A stretch of 64,000 bases of DNA from Flavobacteriales bacterium (GCA_016717225.1 JADKGB010000020.1:1-64000), one strand, 5' to 3'. Positions 41,856 through 50,747 are shown, numbered from the stretch's first letter. Numbers and translations are program-made. Notes: generated by a model from the sequence alone, not told the origin.

Positions 41856-43448
41856 ATGAACAAGTTATTCTCGCATTGGAAAAAAGATCTGCCGGCATCG
41901 CTGGTGGTCTTCCTCGTAGCTGTGCCTTTATGCTTGGGGATCTCCTTGGCCAGTGGTGCGGATCCCATCGCAGGTTTGATCGCTGGTGTGATCGGTGGTA
42001 TCGTGGTTGGTGCCACGAGTGGATCACAATTGGGTGTAAGCGGACCAGCTGCTGGGCTCGCGGCATTGGTAGCTGCTGCCATCAAGGACTTGGGGGCGTA
42101 CGATATCTTCCTTGTAGCGGTGGTCCTCGCAGGAGTAATTCAGATACTGGCCGGTGTGCTGAGGGCAGGCGTGATCGCGTATTTCTTCCCCAGCAGTGTG
42201 ATCAAGGGAATGTTGAGCGGCATCGGCATCATCATCATCTTGAAGCAGATCCCCCACGCCTTCGGGTACGACAAAGACTTCGAAGGCGATGAATCCTTCG
42301 TTCAATCGGATCACGAGACTACGTTGAGTGAACTTGGTCGTCTTTCGGAATACATCACTCCGGGTGCTGTAATGATCACGCTGGTATGTATGGCCATTCT
42401 GATCGCTTGGGAAATGGCCTTTGTGAAGAGGAACAAGGTGCTCGCGCAGATCCCAGGCCCGCTGCTTGCGGTGGTAGCGGGGATCATTCTGGGCGGTATG
42501 CAAGCCGGTTTTGGTGAGCACGGTCTGGACGCCGAACACTATGTGGACCTTCCAGACCTCAGCGCAGGCTTTGCTGCATTCACCTTGCCGGACTGGTCTG
42601 CCTTGGCCCGTCCCGCGGTATGGAAGATCGCTTTCACCATCGCCCTGGTTGCCAGCCTGGAAACACTGCTCAGTGTTGAGGCTACGGACAAGCTCGATCC
42701 GGAAAAACGGATCACCCCGACGGATAAGGAATTACGGGCTCAAGGCATTGGCAACATTCTAAGCGGCCTCATCGGTGGATTGCCGATAACCCAAGTGATC
42801 GTGCGCAGTTCTGCCAATTTGCAAAGCGGCGCAAAGACCCGGTTGAGCGCCATCATCCACGGCGTTTGGATCCTGCTCTGCGTATTGCTTATTCCGCACG
42901 TGATGGAGATGATACCCCTCGCAAGTTTGGCCGCAGTGCTGTTCATGGTCGGCTATAAACTGGCCAAGCCTGCTCTGTTCAAGGCGATGTGGAGCAAAGG
43001 ACGGACGCAGTTCGTTCCGTTCATCGTTACCGCGATCGGGGTGGTCTTCACAGACTTGCTAACAGGTGTCATGATGGGCATGGCGGTCGGCATCTTTATC
43101 CTGCTGCGCAACAGTTACCTCACGCCATTCCATTTTGATGGCGACATCACGGATCCGAGCAAGCCGATCCGCATTGAGTTGAGCGAAGAGGTGACCTTCT
43201 TCAACAAGGCGAGCATTCAGCGCACGCTGGCCGCCCTGCCCAGTGGCACATACGTTGTTGTTGACGCGAGCCGAACGATGAACCTGGACCCCGATGTGCG
43301 AGAGATCCTTGAAGAGGAACTCGTGCGCGCAAAAGAACAGGGCATCAGACTCGAGCTGATCGGTTTCCAGGACCGCCCTATCAAGAAAACAAACGTGCTG
43401 ATCGCCGGTGTGCTGCGTTCCGCAGAGCGGGCCATGCGCGGCAAGTAG
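41856..43448 (+). CDS. SulP family anion transporter with STAS domain
   Basis: 530 residues from the ATG giving MNKLFSHWKKDLPASLVVFL. The transmembrane core (1-~420) has the SulP signature regions (VPLCLGISLASGADPIAGLIAG, GVSGPAAGLAAL, LLSVEATDKLDPEK, LIGGLPITQVIVRSSAN), followed by a STAS domain (~435-530, IRIELSEEVTFFNKASIQ, VVVDASRTMNLDPD). SulP members carry sulfate, bicarbonate, molybdate or other anions; here dabAB before it and carbonic anhydrases after it make bicarbonate the likely substrate. A BicA-like role is an inference from context. Confidence 0.85.
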   Translation: MNKLFSHWKKDLPASLVVFLVAVPLCLGISLASGADPIAGLIAGVIGGIVVGATSGSQLGVSGPAAGLAALVAAAIKDLGAYDIFLVAVVLAGVIQILAGVLRAGVIAYFFPSSVIKGMLSGIGIIIILKQIPHAFGYDKDFEGDESFVQSDHETTLSELGRLSEYITPGAVMITLVCMAILIAWEMAFVKRNKVLAQIPGPLLAVVAGIILGGMQAGFGEHGLDAEHYVDLPDLSAGFAAFTLPDWSALARPAVWKIAFTIALVASLETLLSVEATDKLDPEKRITPTDKELRAQGIGNILSGLIGGLPITQVIVRSSANLQSGAKTRLSAIIHGVWILLCVLLIPHVMEMIPLASLAAVLFMVGYKLAKPALFKAMWSKGRTQFVPFIVTAIGVVFTDLLTGVMMGMAVGIFILLRNSYLTPFHFDGDITDPSKPIRIELSEEVTFFNKASIQRTLAALPSGTYVVVDASRTMNLDPDVREILEEELVRAKEQGIRLELIGFQDRPIKKTNVLIAGVLRSAERAMRGK

Positions 43449-43477
43449 CACGACACCAACCTATCCATGAAGATCGA

Positions 43478-43861
43478 ATGAGAACCCAAACGAAAGAAAC
43501 CCAATCGCATCTCACACCGACCAATGCGTTGGAGATCCTGATCAATGGCAACAAGCGCTTCGTGAACAACCTGAAGGCGAACCGCGACCTGCTGAAGCAA
43601 GTGAACGAAACTATCTAAAGCCAACATCCGTTCGCCGTGATCCGTAGCTGCATCGATTCGCGCACCAGCGCCGAACTGGTCTTCGACCACGGCCTTGGCG
43701 ACATCTTCAGCATTCGAATCGCCGGTAACTGCGTGAACGAGTATATCACCGTCAGCATGGAATTCGTCTACAAAGTCGCAGGCGCGAAACTGGTTGTAGT
43801 ACTCGGCCACACGCGGTGCGGTGCGGTCGAATTCGACGGGCACGCCGACCGATCCAACTGA
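43478..43861 (+). pseudogene. Broken beta-carbonic anhydrase linked to SulP
   Basis: One frame reads as a beta-carbonic anhydrase that starts MRTQTKETQSHLTPTNALEI but stops at codon 47 (TAA at 43616-43618), then continues in the same frame with QHPFAVIRSCIDSRTSAELVFD and VVVLGHTRCGAVEF before ending after ~127 codons. All zinc-site pieces (Cys, Asp, His, Cys) survive, but the C-terminal ~80 residues of the family are missing. The nonsense codon plus truncation mark it as decayed. Such enzymes commonly sit directly after SulP genes. The intact carbonic anhydrase that follows may have taken over. Confidence 0.85.
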
Positions 43862-43923
43862 CCAACGCGATCCGGGCACTAACCCACGGACGGCTATATT
43901 CACGAACTCATCTGAGAAGTCAA

Positions 43924-44568
43924 ATGCTCGACATCAAAGCCGACCTGCACAAGATCCTCCTAGGCCGTAACAAGGACTGGAGCGACCGGATGATGAAAGA
44001 GAATCCGGAGATGTTCGCTGATCTGGCCAAGCATCAAACACCATTTTTTCTTTGGATCGGCTGCAGCGACAGTCGTGTGCCGCCGAACCAGATCACGGGA
44101 ACGATGCCTGGCGATATGTTCATACACCGCAACATCGCCAACATGGTGGTGCATACGGACATGAACCTGCTGAGCGTGGTGGACTATGGCGTGAACGTGC
44201 TGAACATCGACCATGTCATTATCTGCGGCCACTACGGCTGTGGAGGTATTAAAGCTGCCATGGGACCCGAGTTCGGTGGGCCGGCCGCAAGTTGGGTGCG
44301 GCATATCCGTGATGTGGCGCGCATCCATCACGCCGACTTGGAAATGATAGCCGACGAAACCGAACGCTTCGATCGACTGGTGGAACTGAATGTGGCCGAG
44401 CAGGTATATGACCTGAGCCGCACCGCTGTGCTGCGTGATGCTTGGACAAAGAAGCGGAAGATCCAAGTACATGGCTGGGTATACCGCCTGACCGATGGCC
44501 TGATCAAAGACCTGGGGGTTACGCGCAACAGCTATGAGCACGAGGAAAGCGGGGTGGACGTGGACTGA
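43924..44568 (+). CDS. can: Beta-carbonic anhydrase
   Basis: 214 residues. Hydrates CO2 to bicarbonate and back. Zinc ligands and catalytic dyad are present: CSDSRVPPNQITG, then HGYGCGG-like block ICGHYGCGGIKAA. Other family motifs: FIHRNIANMV and GWVYRLTDGLIKDL near the end. It is the Can/CynT type, with a normal N-terminal helix (MLDIKADLHKILLGRNKDWSD), and clearly different in sequence from the broken enzyme before it. As the last gene of the island it would interconvert the inorganic carbon that the transporters bring in. Confidence 0.94.
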   Translation: MLDIKADLHKILLGRNKDWSDRMMKENPEMFADLAKHQTPFFLWIGCSDSRVPPNQITGTMPGDMFIHRNIANMVVHTDMNLLSVVDYGVNVLNIDHVIICGHYGCGGIKAAMGPEFGGPAASWVRHIRDVARIHHADLEMIADETERFDRLVELNVAEQVYDLSRTAVLRDAWTKKRKIQVHGWVYRLTDGLIKDLGVTRNSYEHEESGVDVD

Positions 44569-44580
44569 GCGGGCTATCTG

Positions 44581-45480
44581 CTAGGGATTGCAGTGATCGC
44601 AATGTCCCGGATCCTCGACCAGCTTGGCATCCGGTCGCGGGAGATCCGCATGATGCCCACATGAGCGACAAGTCCTCCGGTAGGCGCGAACACTTCGCGT
44701 GGGCAGACCACAGAGCCCACAGGGCAATCCGGGTAGTGCTTCGGTGATCCTGAACCAGCATTCGGAACAACTTGGGCAAAGCGTCGCGAGTTCTGTTGCG
44801 AACCGATCGGAGGTTTCCGCGATCACCCGCATGCGCGTGGGATTGGCCATGGCCCGCATGTCCGTTTCCACCCAGCACGAGCCGTTCTGTACTTGAAGCA
44901 CCTGCGTTACCTGCCGGAGCTTATCGCGGTCAACGATCCCCTTCAGCAATACTCCGCCCCGCTCCCACCGCTCATTCGTTCGCACGACCAGCTGGTGCTC
45001 CGGGAATTTCATGCGCTCCGCGAAATCACTGACCTGCCCCCAGGTAGAACAGCTCTCGCCGCCGAAGACCGTTTCCAATGAGAGATGCTTGTGTTGGAAC
45101 AGGGTGCCATCACGGGCGTCGAACAGTACAAGGAACTCCTCGTTGCAGGAAATGAACGGAGCAGGGGGATAGGGACCGAAGGAACCTTCGCTGGCGATCA
45201 CCAGGTCCATGCCGCTGACCTCGGCGCCGTGCTTTGCCTTCTCGATGCATGTGGTCAACGGATCGGACCTGCGCTCCACCTCACCGCTGAACGCACCGAA
45301 AAGATCGGTCTCTACATCGGGTATGGCGTTATAACCCGCTAGCGGCAATACGCCCATCAGCGCTGGACCGATCACTCGCTCCTTGTCGTGCAGCGTGGCC
45401 ACCCCGAGCCTTCGCCCAGCGAAGCGCTTGTAAAGCGACTCAGCGTGGCCGCGCCAATTGGAGAACGATCTATCCCGCAT
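44581..45480 (-). CDS. DUF6671 family protein
   Basis: 299 residues. Recognised blocks of the DUF6671 family: LGVATLHDKERVIGPALMG, TDLFGAFSGEVERRSDPLTTC, DLVIASEGSFGPYPPAPFISCNEE. The C-terminal ~70 residues carry several Cys pairs (CPSCSECW, CGLCG, CRSCGHH, CDHCNP), likely zinc ribbons. No biochemical function is known. It follows isocitrate dehydrogenase by 23 bases on the same strand, probably in the same transcript. Confidence 0.78.
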   Translation of the reverse strand: MRDRSFSNWRGHAESLYKRFAGRRLGVATLHDKERVIGPALMGVLPLAGYNAIPDVETDLFGAFSGEVERRSDPLTTCIEKAKHGAEVSGMDLVIASEGSFGPYPPAPFISCNEEFLVLFDARDGTLFQHKHLSLETVFGGESCSTWGQVSDFAERMKFPEHQLVVRTNERWERGGVLLKGIVDRDKLRQVTQVLQVQNGSCWVETDMRAMANPTRMRVIAETSDRFATELATLCPSCSECWFRITEALPGLPCGLCGLPTRSVRAYRRTCRSCGHHADLPRPDAKLVEDPGHCDHCNP

Positions 45481-45503
45481 AGCTATTGAAGGTCAGAGCG
45501 CGA

Positions 45504-46964
45504 TCATTCGCCTTGCCCAAGGGAGAATCCCCGCACTCCATCAAAGAGGTAGAGATTCTCGGTCTTGATCACGTCAAGACCGGCTTCGGTGAGCAAGTGG
45601 AGCATCTGCATCACTTGGCGCTGCCCGATCGTTTGATAGGTGACCTTGTCATCATCGATGAGCGCATCAGGCCCCACGAAGCGGCAACGCCAATGGTCCG
45701 TACAGAAGGTTTCGGGGAATCCATCCGGCCACACTTTGACACCGCGGTTGGTGATCAGCTTCAACTTCAGCATACCATGGGAAGCCTTCTTCAGCTGCTC
45801 GGCCAGGTCATCGGGCTTTGACGTCGCATCGCATACGAACACATCCACACCGCACAACTCCCGCTTCACCAAGGGGCGCTGGTATTCGAACTTCGGAATG
45901 CCTCCACCCTTCAGGTGGACAGCCTTGAGCGCATGCGGCACTCGGCCCAACCGTTCGATCACGGCATCGGCGAACTCCTTCGTACCGGCGCGCTTCTTCG
46001 AGACGCCCTCGCGGTACACATCCCCGGGATGGATACCATCCTCCAAGGTGCAAAGCCAAGCGTTCTGTATCGCTTCCGCCTTCAGTGGCATGCCCAGGTG
46101 TACCAGCATCATGCAAGCAGCGTTGAGCATGGCGCTCGGGTTGGCGATGTCTTGCCCTGCGATGTCAGGTGCGCTCCCGTGGATCGCTTCGAACATGCTG
46201 ATAAGGTCGCCGATGTTGGCACTGCCCGCCATGCCCACACTGCCGGTGAGCTCGGCTGTTACATCGCTGATGATATCGCCGTAGAGGTTGAGGGTGACGA
46301 TCACATCGTAGCGGTTGGGCTGCGTGGCCACGCGCGCAGTTCCGATGTCGATGATCTGCACTTCCTGTTGGATCCCAGGGTACTCCTTTCCGACCCGGCG
46401 GAACATGTCCGCGAACATGCCGTCGGTGACCTTCATGATGTTGTCCTTCACCAAGCAGGTCAACTTCTTGCGTCCGTTGATGTGCGCGTACTCGAACGCA
46501 TAGCGGATGATCTTCTCAGTACCCGGCAGGCTCAACACCTTCAAGCATTGGAACACATCCACGGTCTGCCGGTGCTCGATGCCCGCATAGAGATCTTCTT
46601 CGTTCTCGCGCACCACCACCACATCCATGTCTGGGTGCATGGTCTTAACGAACGGATGGAAACTGCGGCAAGGGCGCACATTGGCGAAGAGCCCCAGCGA
46701 TTTGCGGATCGTCACGTTCAGGCTCTTGTAGCCGGAACCTTGTGGTGTGGTGATGGGTCCTTTCAGGAAGACTGGGTTCCGGCGCAACGTATCCCAGCTC
46801 TCAGCGGGGATCCCGCTGCTGTTCCCGCTGAGATAGACCTGCTCACCCACTTCGATGTGCTCGTAGGCGAGGCCGCACTGGGCGGCATCCAGGATGCGGA
46901 GGACGGCGTCTGTGATCTCGGGACCGATGCCGTCGCCTTTGGCTACCGTGATGGTGTGGCTCAT
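45504..46964 (-). CDS. icd: NADP-dependent isocitrate dehydrogenase, Thermus/Rickettsia type
   Basis: 486 residues, decarboxylates isocitrate to 2-oxoglutarate with NADP+. Motifs: MDVVVVRENEEDLYAGIEHR around the active site, VKDNIMKVTDGMFADMF, GSAPDIAGQDIANPSAM and LVHLGMP. The protein is about 70-80 residues longer than E. coli Icd; the C-terminal extension (from ~395) is characteristic of the long Thermus/alphaproteobacterial-type enzymes. Its ATG overlaps the TetR stop by four bases (ATGA), so both are co-expressed, an unusual link between a TCA-cycle enzyme and a repressor. Confidence 0.92.
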   Translation of the reverse strand: MSHTITVAKGDGIGPEITDAVLRILDAAQCGLAYEHIEVGEQVYLSGNSSGIPAESWDTLRRNPVFLKGPITTPQGSGYKSLNVTIRKSLGLFANVRPCRSFHPFVKTMHPDMDVVVVRENEEDLYAGIEHRQTVDVFQCLKVLSLPGTEKIIRYAFEYAHINGRKKLTCLVKDNIMKVTDGMFADMFRRVGKEYPGIQQEVQIIDIGTARVATQPNRYDVIVTLNLYGDIISDVTAELTGSVGMAGSANIGDLISMFEAIHGSAPDIAGQDIANPSAMLNAACMMLVHLGMPLKAEAIQNAWLCTLEDGIHPGDVYREGVSKKRAGTKEFADAVIERLGRVPHALKAVHLKGGGIPKFEYQRPLVKRELCGVDVFVCDATSKPDDLAEQLKKASHGMLKLKLITNRGVKVWPDGFPETFCTDHWRCRFVGPDALIDDDKVTYQTIGQRQVMQMLHLLTEAGLDVIKTENLYLFDGVRGFSLGQGE

Positions 46965-47653
46965 TTCTTCTTTTGGGGTTGGGCGTGTTCGAGGTAGGTG
47001 ATGGTGCGGTGCAGGAGGTGCTGCGCCAAGGGTTTCAGGTCCTTACGATTGCTGAGCTCAGTGAGCGAAGGCAGATGCTCCATGGCGAAGGGCAGTGAGT
47101 GCGCCATCTCGATCACCGTGGTGGCGAAGGAGCGCGGCATGGGCACGTCCTTGCGGAAGGCCACCAGCAGTTCGGCCACAAAGGCGCTCAGCTCCTTGTA
47201 GGGCGTGAACAGTCTGCGAGCATTATCGTCATCCACGTTCTTGTGCAAGTAGCTCTTCATGCCCTCGTTGATCACGAGCAAACGCAAGGCTTGCGGATCC
47301 AATTGCAACGGTGGCAGTTCCTTTGGCCATACCCCGCAGATCGACTCGACCACACGGTCCAAAGCTTCCCGTGGGGTGCGTGCCTTTTCGGTGTGGCGAC
47401 CACATACTTGACGCAACCACAACCAATAAAGTTGGAAGTAGTACTGAAGCAGCCGATGTTTGTTGGGGAAATACTTGTACAGACTGACTTCCGTGCAACC
47501 GATATGCGCCCCGAGCTTTTTGAACGTGAACGCTTCAATACCGAGCGTATTCATCAGGAACAGCCCCTCTGACAGTATGGAACGCCCCAATTCAGTGGCT
47601 TCCGGATCCTTCAAGGACAGGCTCGGATCGGGGCGTAGGTGGATGTGGGACAT
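46961..47653 (-). CDS. TetR/AcrR family transcriptional regulator
   Basis: 230 residues. The N-terminal helix-turn-helix (~20-70) shows GRSILSEGLFLMNTLGIEAFTFKKLGAHIGCTEVSLYKYFPNKHRLL, the usual TetR start with KLGAHIG as recognition turn. The C-terminal ligand/dimer part is helical (PREALDRVVESICGVWP). It is divergent from an exporter operon, with a matching inverted repeat in the space between (47674-47704), which makes it the likely repressor of that exporter and of its own gene with icd. Confidence 0.9.
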   Translation of the reverse strand: MSHIHLRPDPSLSLKDPEATELGRSILSEGLFLMNTLGIEAFTFKKLGAHIGCTEVSLYKYFPNKHRLLQYYFQLYWLWLRQVCGRHTEKARTPREALDRVVESICGVWPKELPPLQLDPQALRLLVINEGMKSYLHKNVDDDNARRLFTPYKELSAFVAELLVAFRKDVPMPRSFATTVIEMAHSLPFAMEHLPSLTELSNRKDLKPLAQHLLHRTITYLEHAQPQKKK

Positions 47654-47673
47654 GGAGAAGGCGGGGCGAATAT

Positions 47674-47704
47674 AGTATTACTTAACCAAAACAGAAGTTT
47701 TACT
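47674..47704. promoter_or_regulatory. Probable TetR operator (inverted repeat)
   Basis: AGTATTACTT (47674-47683) and AAGTTTTACT (47695-47704), 11 bases apart; the half-sites match 8 of 10 positions as an inverted repeat. It lies between the divergent TetR and exporter genes, and its right half touches a TACATTTG -7 element (47704-47711). Confidence 0.65.
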
Positions 47705-47711
47705 ACATTTG
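47704..47711 (+). promoter_or_regulatory. -7 element of exporter promoter
   Basis: TACATTTG fits the Bacteroidota TAnnTTTG consensus exactly, but no TTG stands at the usual distance before it. Transcription would start close to the exporter ATG at 47720, leaving almost no leader. It overlaps the TetR inverted repeat, so bound repressor would block it. Confidence 0.5.
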
Positions 47712-47719
47712 TCCCCCCA

Positions 47720-49384
47720 ATGAACCCTATCACCCCTTGGCAGAGGCTCCTGCGACTGCTGCGCGTAGACAAGCGCGAGATCGGCCACATCTACCTGTAT
47801 GCGCTCATCGGCGGTGCGATCAGCTTGAGCGTTCCCTTGGGCGTGCAGGCGATCATCAACCTGATCAGCGGCGGCCAGATGGCCACGAGCTGGGGCGTCC
47901 TCATCGCATTCGTCACCATCGGTGTCGGCTTCACCGGGGCCATGCAAGTGATGCAACTGGCGCTCGCGGAGAACATCCAGCAGCGCCTCTTCGCGCGAAG
48001 CGCCTTCGAATTCGCGTACCGCATCCCGCGCATCAAGGCAGAGGCGCTGGGTGGCCGCTATTTGCCTGAACTGGTGAACCGCTTTTTTGATACGCTCACC
48101 GTTCAAAAGGGCCTGAGCAAGCTCCTGCTCGACGTGCCGCTCGCGGTGCTGCAGATCGTGCTCTGCTTGTTCCTGCTCGCGCTCTATCATCCGTTCTTCA
48201 TCGCCTTCGGCATCCTGCTGTTGATCCTGCTCTATGCGATCTTCCGCTTCACTGGGAGACAGGGGTTGGCCACCAGCCTTACCGAGAGCAACTACAAGTT
48301 CGCGGTTGCGCATTGGCTGGAAGAACTGGGCCGCAGCGCGAGCACCTTCAAGCTGATCGGTGAGACCACGATGCCCATGGATCGCACCGATCGGTTGGTG
48401 GACGGATACGTATCCGCGAGGCGCTCACACTTCCGGATCCTCTTGAGCCAATACACTGGCATGGTGGTGTTCAAGGTGGTCGTTACCGTGAGCCTGCTGG
48501 CCTTGGGCGGGTTGTTGGTGATGGAGGAGCAGATGAATATCGGCCAGTTCGTCGCGGCGGAGATCGTGATCCTGCTGTTGATGGGCGCCGTGGAGAAGAT
48601 CATCATCAGCATTGAAAGCGTTTACGATGTGCTGACCGCCTTGGAGAAGATCGGCTTCGTAACGGATCTGCCGCTCGAGAGAACCACCGGTCTGCGTGTA
48701 TTGGATAGCGATCCTTCCAAAGGGCTCGATGTTCGACTAACGGACATCGGCTTCTTTTCGCACTTCAACAAGCAACCAGTGCTGGAAGGTATCGATCTGC
48801 ACCTGGCGCCTGGGGACAAGGTTTGTGTGTCCGGGGCCAACGGATCGGGCAAGACCACGTTGTTGCGCATACTCGGTGGCGCCATGCCTGCGCATGCTGG
48901 CAACCTGCAGTTCGATGGCCATCCGATCAACAGTCTCGACCTCGACCAAGTGCGCTCGATCATTGGCGACAGCCTGAACGACGAGGAGGTGTTCGCTGGA
49001 ACTATACAGGAGAACATCACTGTGGGCCGGGCCTGGGTAAAGGACTACGATGTGATGGAAGCGTGCCATGTCACCGGTCTGTTCGATCAACTCGCGCATT
49101 TCCCGGAGGGCTTGCTCACCACCCTCGACCCCCAAGGTTCGCGACTTCCGAAGAGCTTGGTAAAACGCATCATCCAAGCCCGTTGTATCGCAGGCAAACC
49201 GCGCTTGATCCTGCTGGAAGACAGCTTGCAGAACTGGGACATCAAGGACCGCGAGCAACTGCTTGGCTGGATCACCGCACCCGAGCGCCCATGGACACTG
49301 CTCGCTGTAAGCAACGACCCGTGGTTGCAAGCGCGTTGTTCGCGTACGGTCCAACTCAGCAACGGACGCCTCACCAACGCCTGA
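47720..49384 (+). CDS. ABC exporter subunit with degenerate ATPase domain
   Basis: 554 residues. Residues 1-~310 are a six-helix type I ABC exporter membrane domain (RLLRVDKREIGHIYLYALIGGAISLSVPLG). The nucleotide-binding domain has an intact Walker A (SGANGSGKTT, 371-380), but the signature LSGGQ is replaced by RLPKSLVKR (475-483) and Walker B reads LILLEDS, with Glu500-Asp501 where Asp-Glu is expected. I recall the same features from Bacteroidota relatives paired with HlyD and TolC proteins. It would move a small molecule or protein through the HlyD-TolC complex; ATP hydrolysis may be weak or altered. Two upstream in-frame starts are ignored. Confidence 0.85.
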   Translation: MNPITPWQRLLRLLRVDKREIGHIYLYALIGGAISLSVPLGVQAIINLISGGQMATSWGVLIAFVTIGVGFTGAMQVMQLALAENIQQRLFARSAFEFAYRIPRIKAEALGGRYLPELVNRFFDTLTVQKGLSKLLLDVPLAVLQIVLCLFLLALYHPFFIAFGILLLILLYAIFRFTGRQGLATSLTESNYKFAVAHWLEELGRSASTFKLIGETTMPMDRTDRLVDGYVSARRSHFRILLSQYTGMVVFKVVVTVSLLALGGLLVMEEQMNIGQFVAAEIVILLLMGAVEKIIISIESVYDVLTALEKIGFVTDLPLERTTGLRVLDSDPSKGLDVRLTDIGFFSHFNKQPVLEGIDLHLAPGDKVCVSGANGSGKTTLLRILGGAMPAHAGNLQFDGHPINSLDLDQVRSIIGDSLNDEEVFAGTIQENITVGRAWVKDYDVMEACHVTGLFDQLAHFPEGLLTTLDPQGSRLPKSLVKRIIQARCIAGKPRLILLEDSLQNWDIKDREQLLGWITAPERPWTLLAVSNDPWLQARCSRTVQLSNGRLTNA

Positions 49385-49388
49385 CGCC

Positions 49389-50747
49389 ATGCTCAACCTC
49401 AGCCCCGATAACCGCGTCCCTGAACTGGAGCGTACCAGCCTCAAGGCATTCCGTACCATTGGACAAGCGCGGGCCAACAAGCTTTTCGCCAAATGGGTGA
49501 TGGCGATCTGCGCTGTGATCCTCATCGGTCTCTTCCTTCCTTGGACACAGAACATCCGCGCGCGTGGAACGGTGACCAGCCTTTCGCCCGACCAACGACC
49601 GCAAACGATACATGCGATCATTCCCGGTCGCTTGGAAGAGTGGTTCGTGCGCGAAGGACAGCTCGTGAACAAGGGCGACACGATCCTACGCCTCAGTGAA
49701 GTGAAGGCCGAGTACTTCGATCCGAAATTACTGGACCGGACGCAGGAACAGATCACCGCCAAGGAACTCACAGCCAAGAGCTACGACGAGAAAGTGCATT
49801 CGTTGGACGCCCAGATCGACGCGCTGAGTGGCGGACTGATCATCAAGCTGGAACAGGCGCGCAACAAGATCATCCAAGCCCGGCTGAAGTTGCAGAGCGA
49901 CAGCATCCGTGTGGTGGCATCGAACACCGAGATCAAGGTGGCGGACGATCAGTACGCCCGTGGCGAACAACAGTTCAAGGAAGGCCTGATCAGCAAAGTG
50001 GAACTGGAGCGCCGACAGGTCGCGCAGCAACGGGCGAACGCCAACCTCATCGACGCGCAGAACAAGTTGCTCGACGCACGCAACGAACTGCTGAACGCGC
50101 AGCTTGACCTGAACGGCATCCGCAACGACTACCGCGACAAACTGAGCAAGGCCGAGAGCGAAAAGTTCAGCAGCATGAGCCAGATGTACACCACCGAAGC
50201 AGAGGTGAGCAAGATGCAGGTGGACCTGGCCAACTACACGGTGCGTGCGGGTAACTATTACGTGACGGCCCCACAACAGGGCTACATCACCAAAGCGGTG
50301 GTAACGGGTATCGGTGAAACCGTGAAGGAAGGCGATGACCTTGTGAGCGTGATGCCAGCCCGCTTCGATCTGGCGGTGGAACTCTATGTCCGCCCGATGG
50401 ACATGCCGCTGATCAACAAAGGGCAGAAGGTGCGCTTCGTTTTCGATGGCTGGCCGAGCATCGTCTTCAGCGGTTGGCCCAACACCAGCTACGGCACCTT
50501 CGGGGGGCAGGTGGCGGCGATCGACAACTTCATCAGCCCCAATGGTAAGTATCGCATCCTGGTATCACCCTCACCAGATGAACAACCATGGCCCGATGCA
50601 ATGCGCGTGGGCGGCGGGGCGATCGGTTTCGCTTTGATGACAGATGTACCGATCTGGTACGAGCTATGGCGACAGATCAATGGATTCCCGCCCGATCTGT
50701 ATGCGGATCCAAAAGGGGTGAGCACCAAAGATCAACCGGAAAAATGA
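49389..50747 (+). CDS. HlyD family membrane fusion protein
   Basis: 452 residues. One membrane helix near 36-55 (MAICAVILIGLFLPW), then a beta-barrel/lipoyl arrangement (RGTVTSLSPDQRPQTIHAIIPGRLEEWFVREGQLVNKGD) and a long coiled-coil hairpin (~115-290, KLEQARNKIIQARLKLQSDS), closing with a barrel domain (ADDLVSVMPARFDL, PMDMPLINKGQKVRFVFDGWPS). It is the periplasmic adaptor between the ABC protein and TolC. Starts four bases after the preceding gene; its stop overlaps the tolC start. Confidence 0.9.
   Translation: MLNLSPDNRVPELERTSLKAFRTIGQARANKLFAKWVMAICAVILIGLFLPWTQNIRARGTVTSLSPDQRPQTIHAIIPGRLEEWFVREGQLVNKGDTILRLSEVKAEYFDPKLLDRTQEQITAKELTAKSYDEKVHSLDAQIDALSGGLIIKLEQARNKIIQARLKLQSDSIRVVASNTEIKVADDQYARGEQQFKEGLISKVELERRQVAQQRANANLIDAQNKLLDARNELLNAQLDLNGIRNDYRDKLSKAESEKFSSMSQMYTTEAEVSKMQVDLANYTVRAGNYYVTAPQQGYITKAVVTGIGETVKEGDDLVSVMPARFDLAVELYVRPMDMPLINKGQKVRFVFDGWPSIVFSGWPNTSYGTFGGQVAAIDNFISPNGKYRILVSPSPDEQPWPDAMRVGGGAIGFALMTDVPIWYELWRQINGFPPDLYADPKGVSTKDQPEK

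Noticed and set aside
45915..46997. Plus-strand open frame of about 360 codons
   Set aside because: Antisense of isocitrate dehydrogenase and TetR; high-GC third positions keep the reverse frame open.
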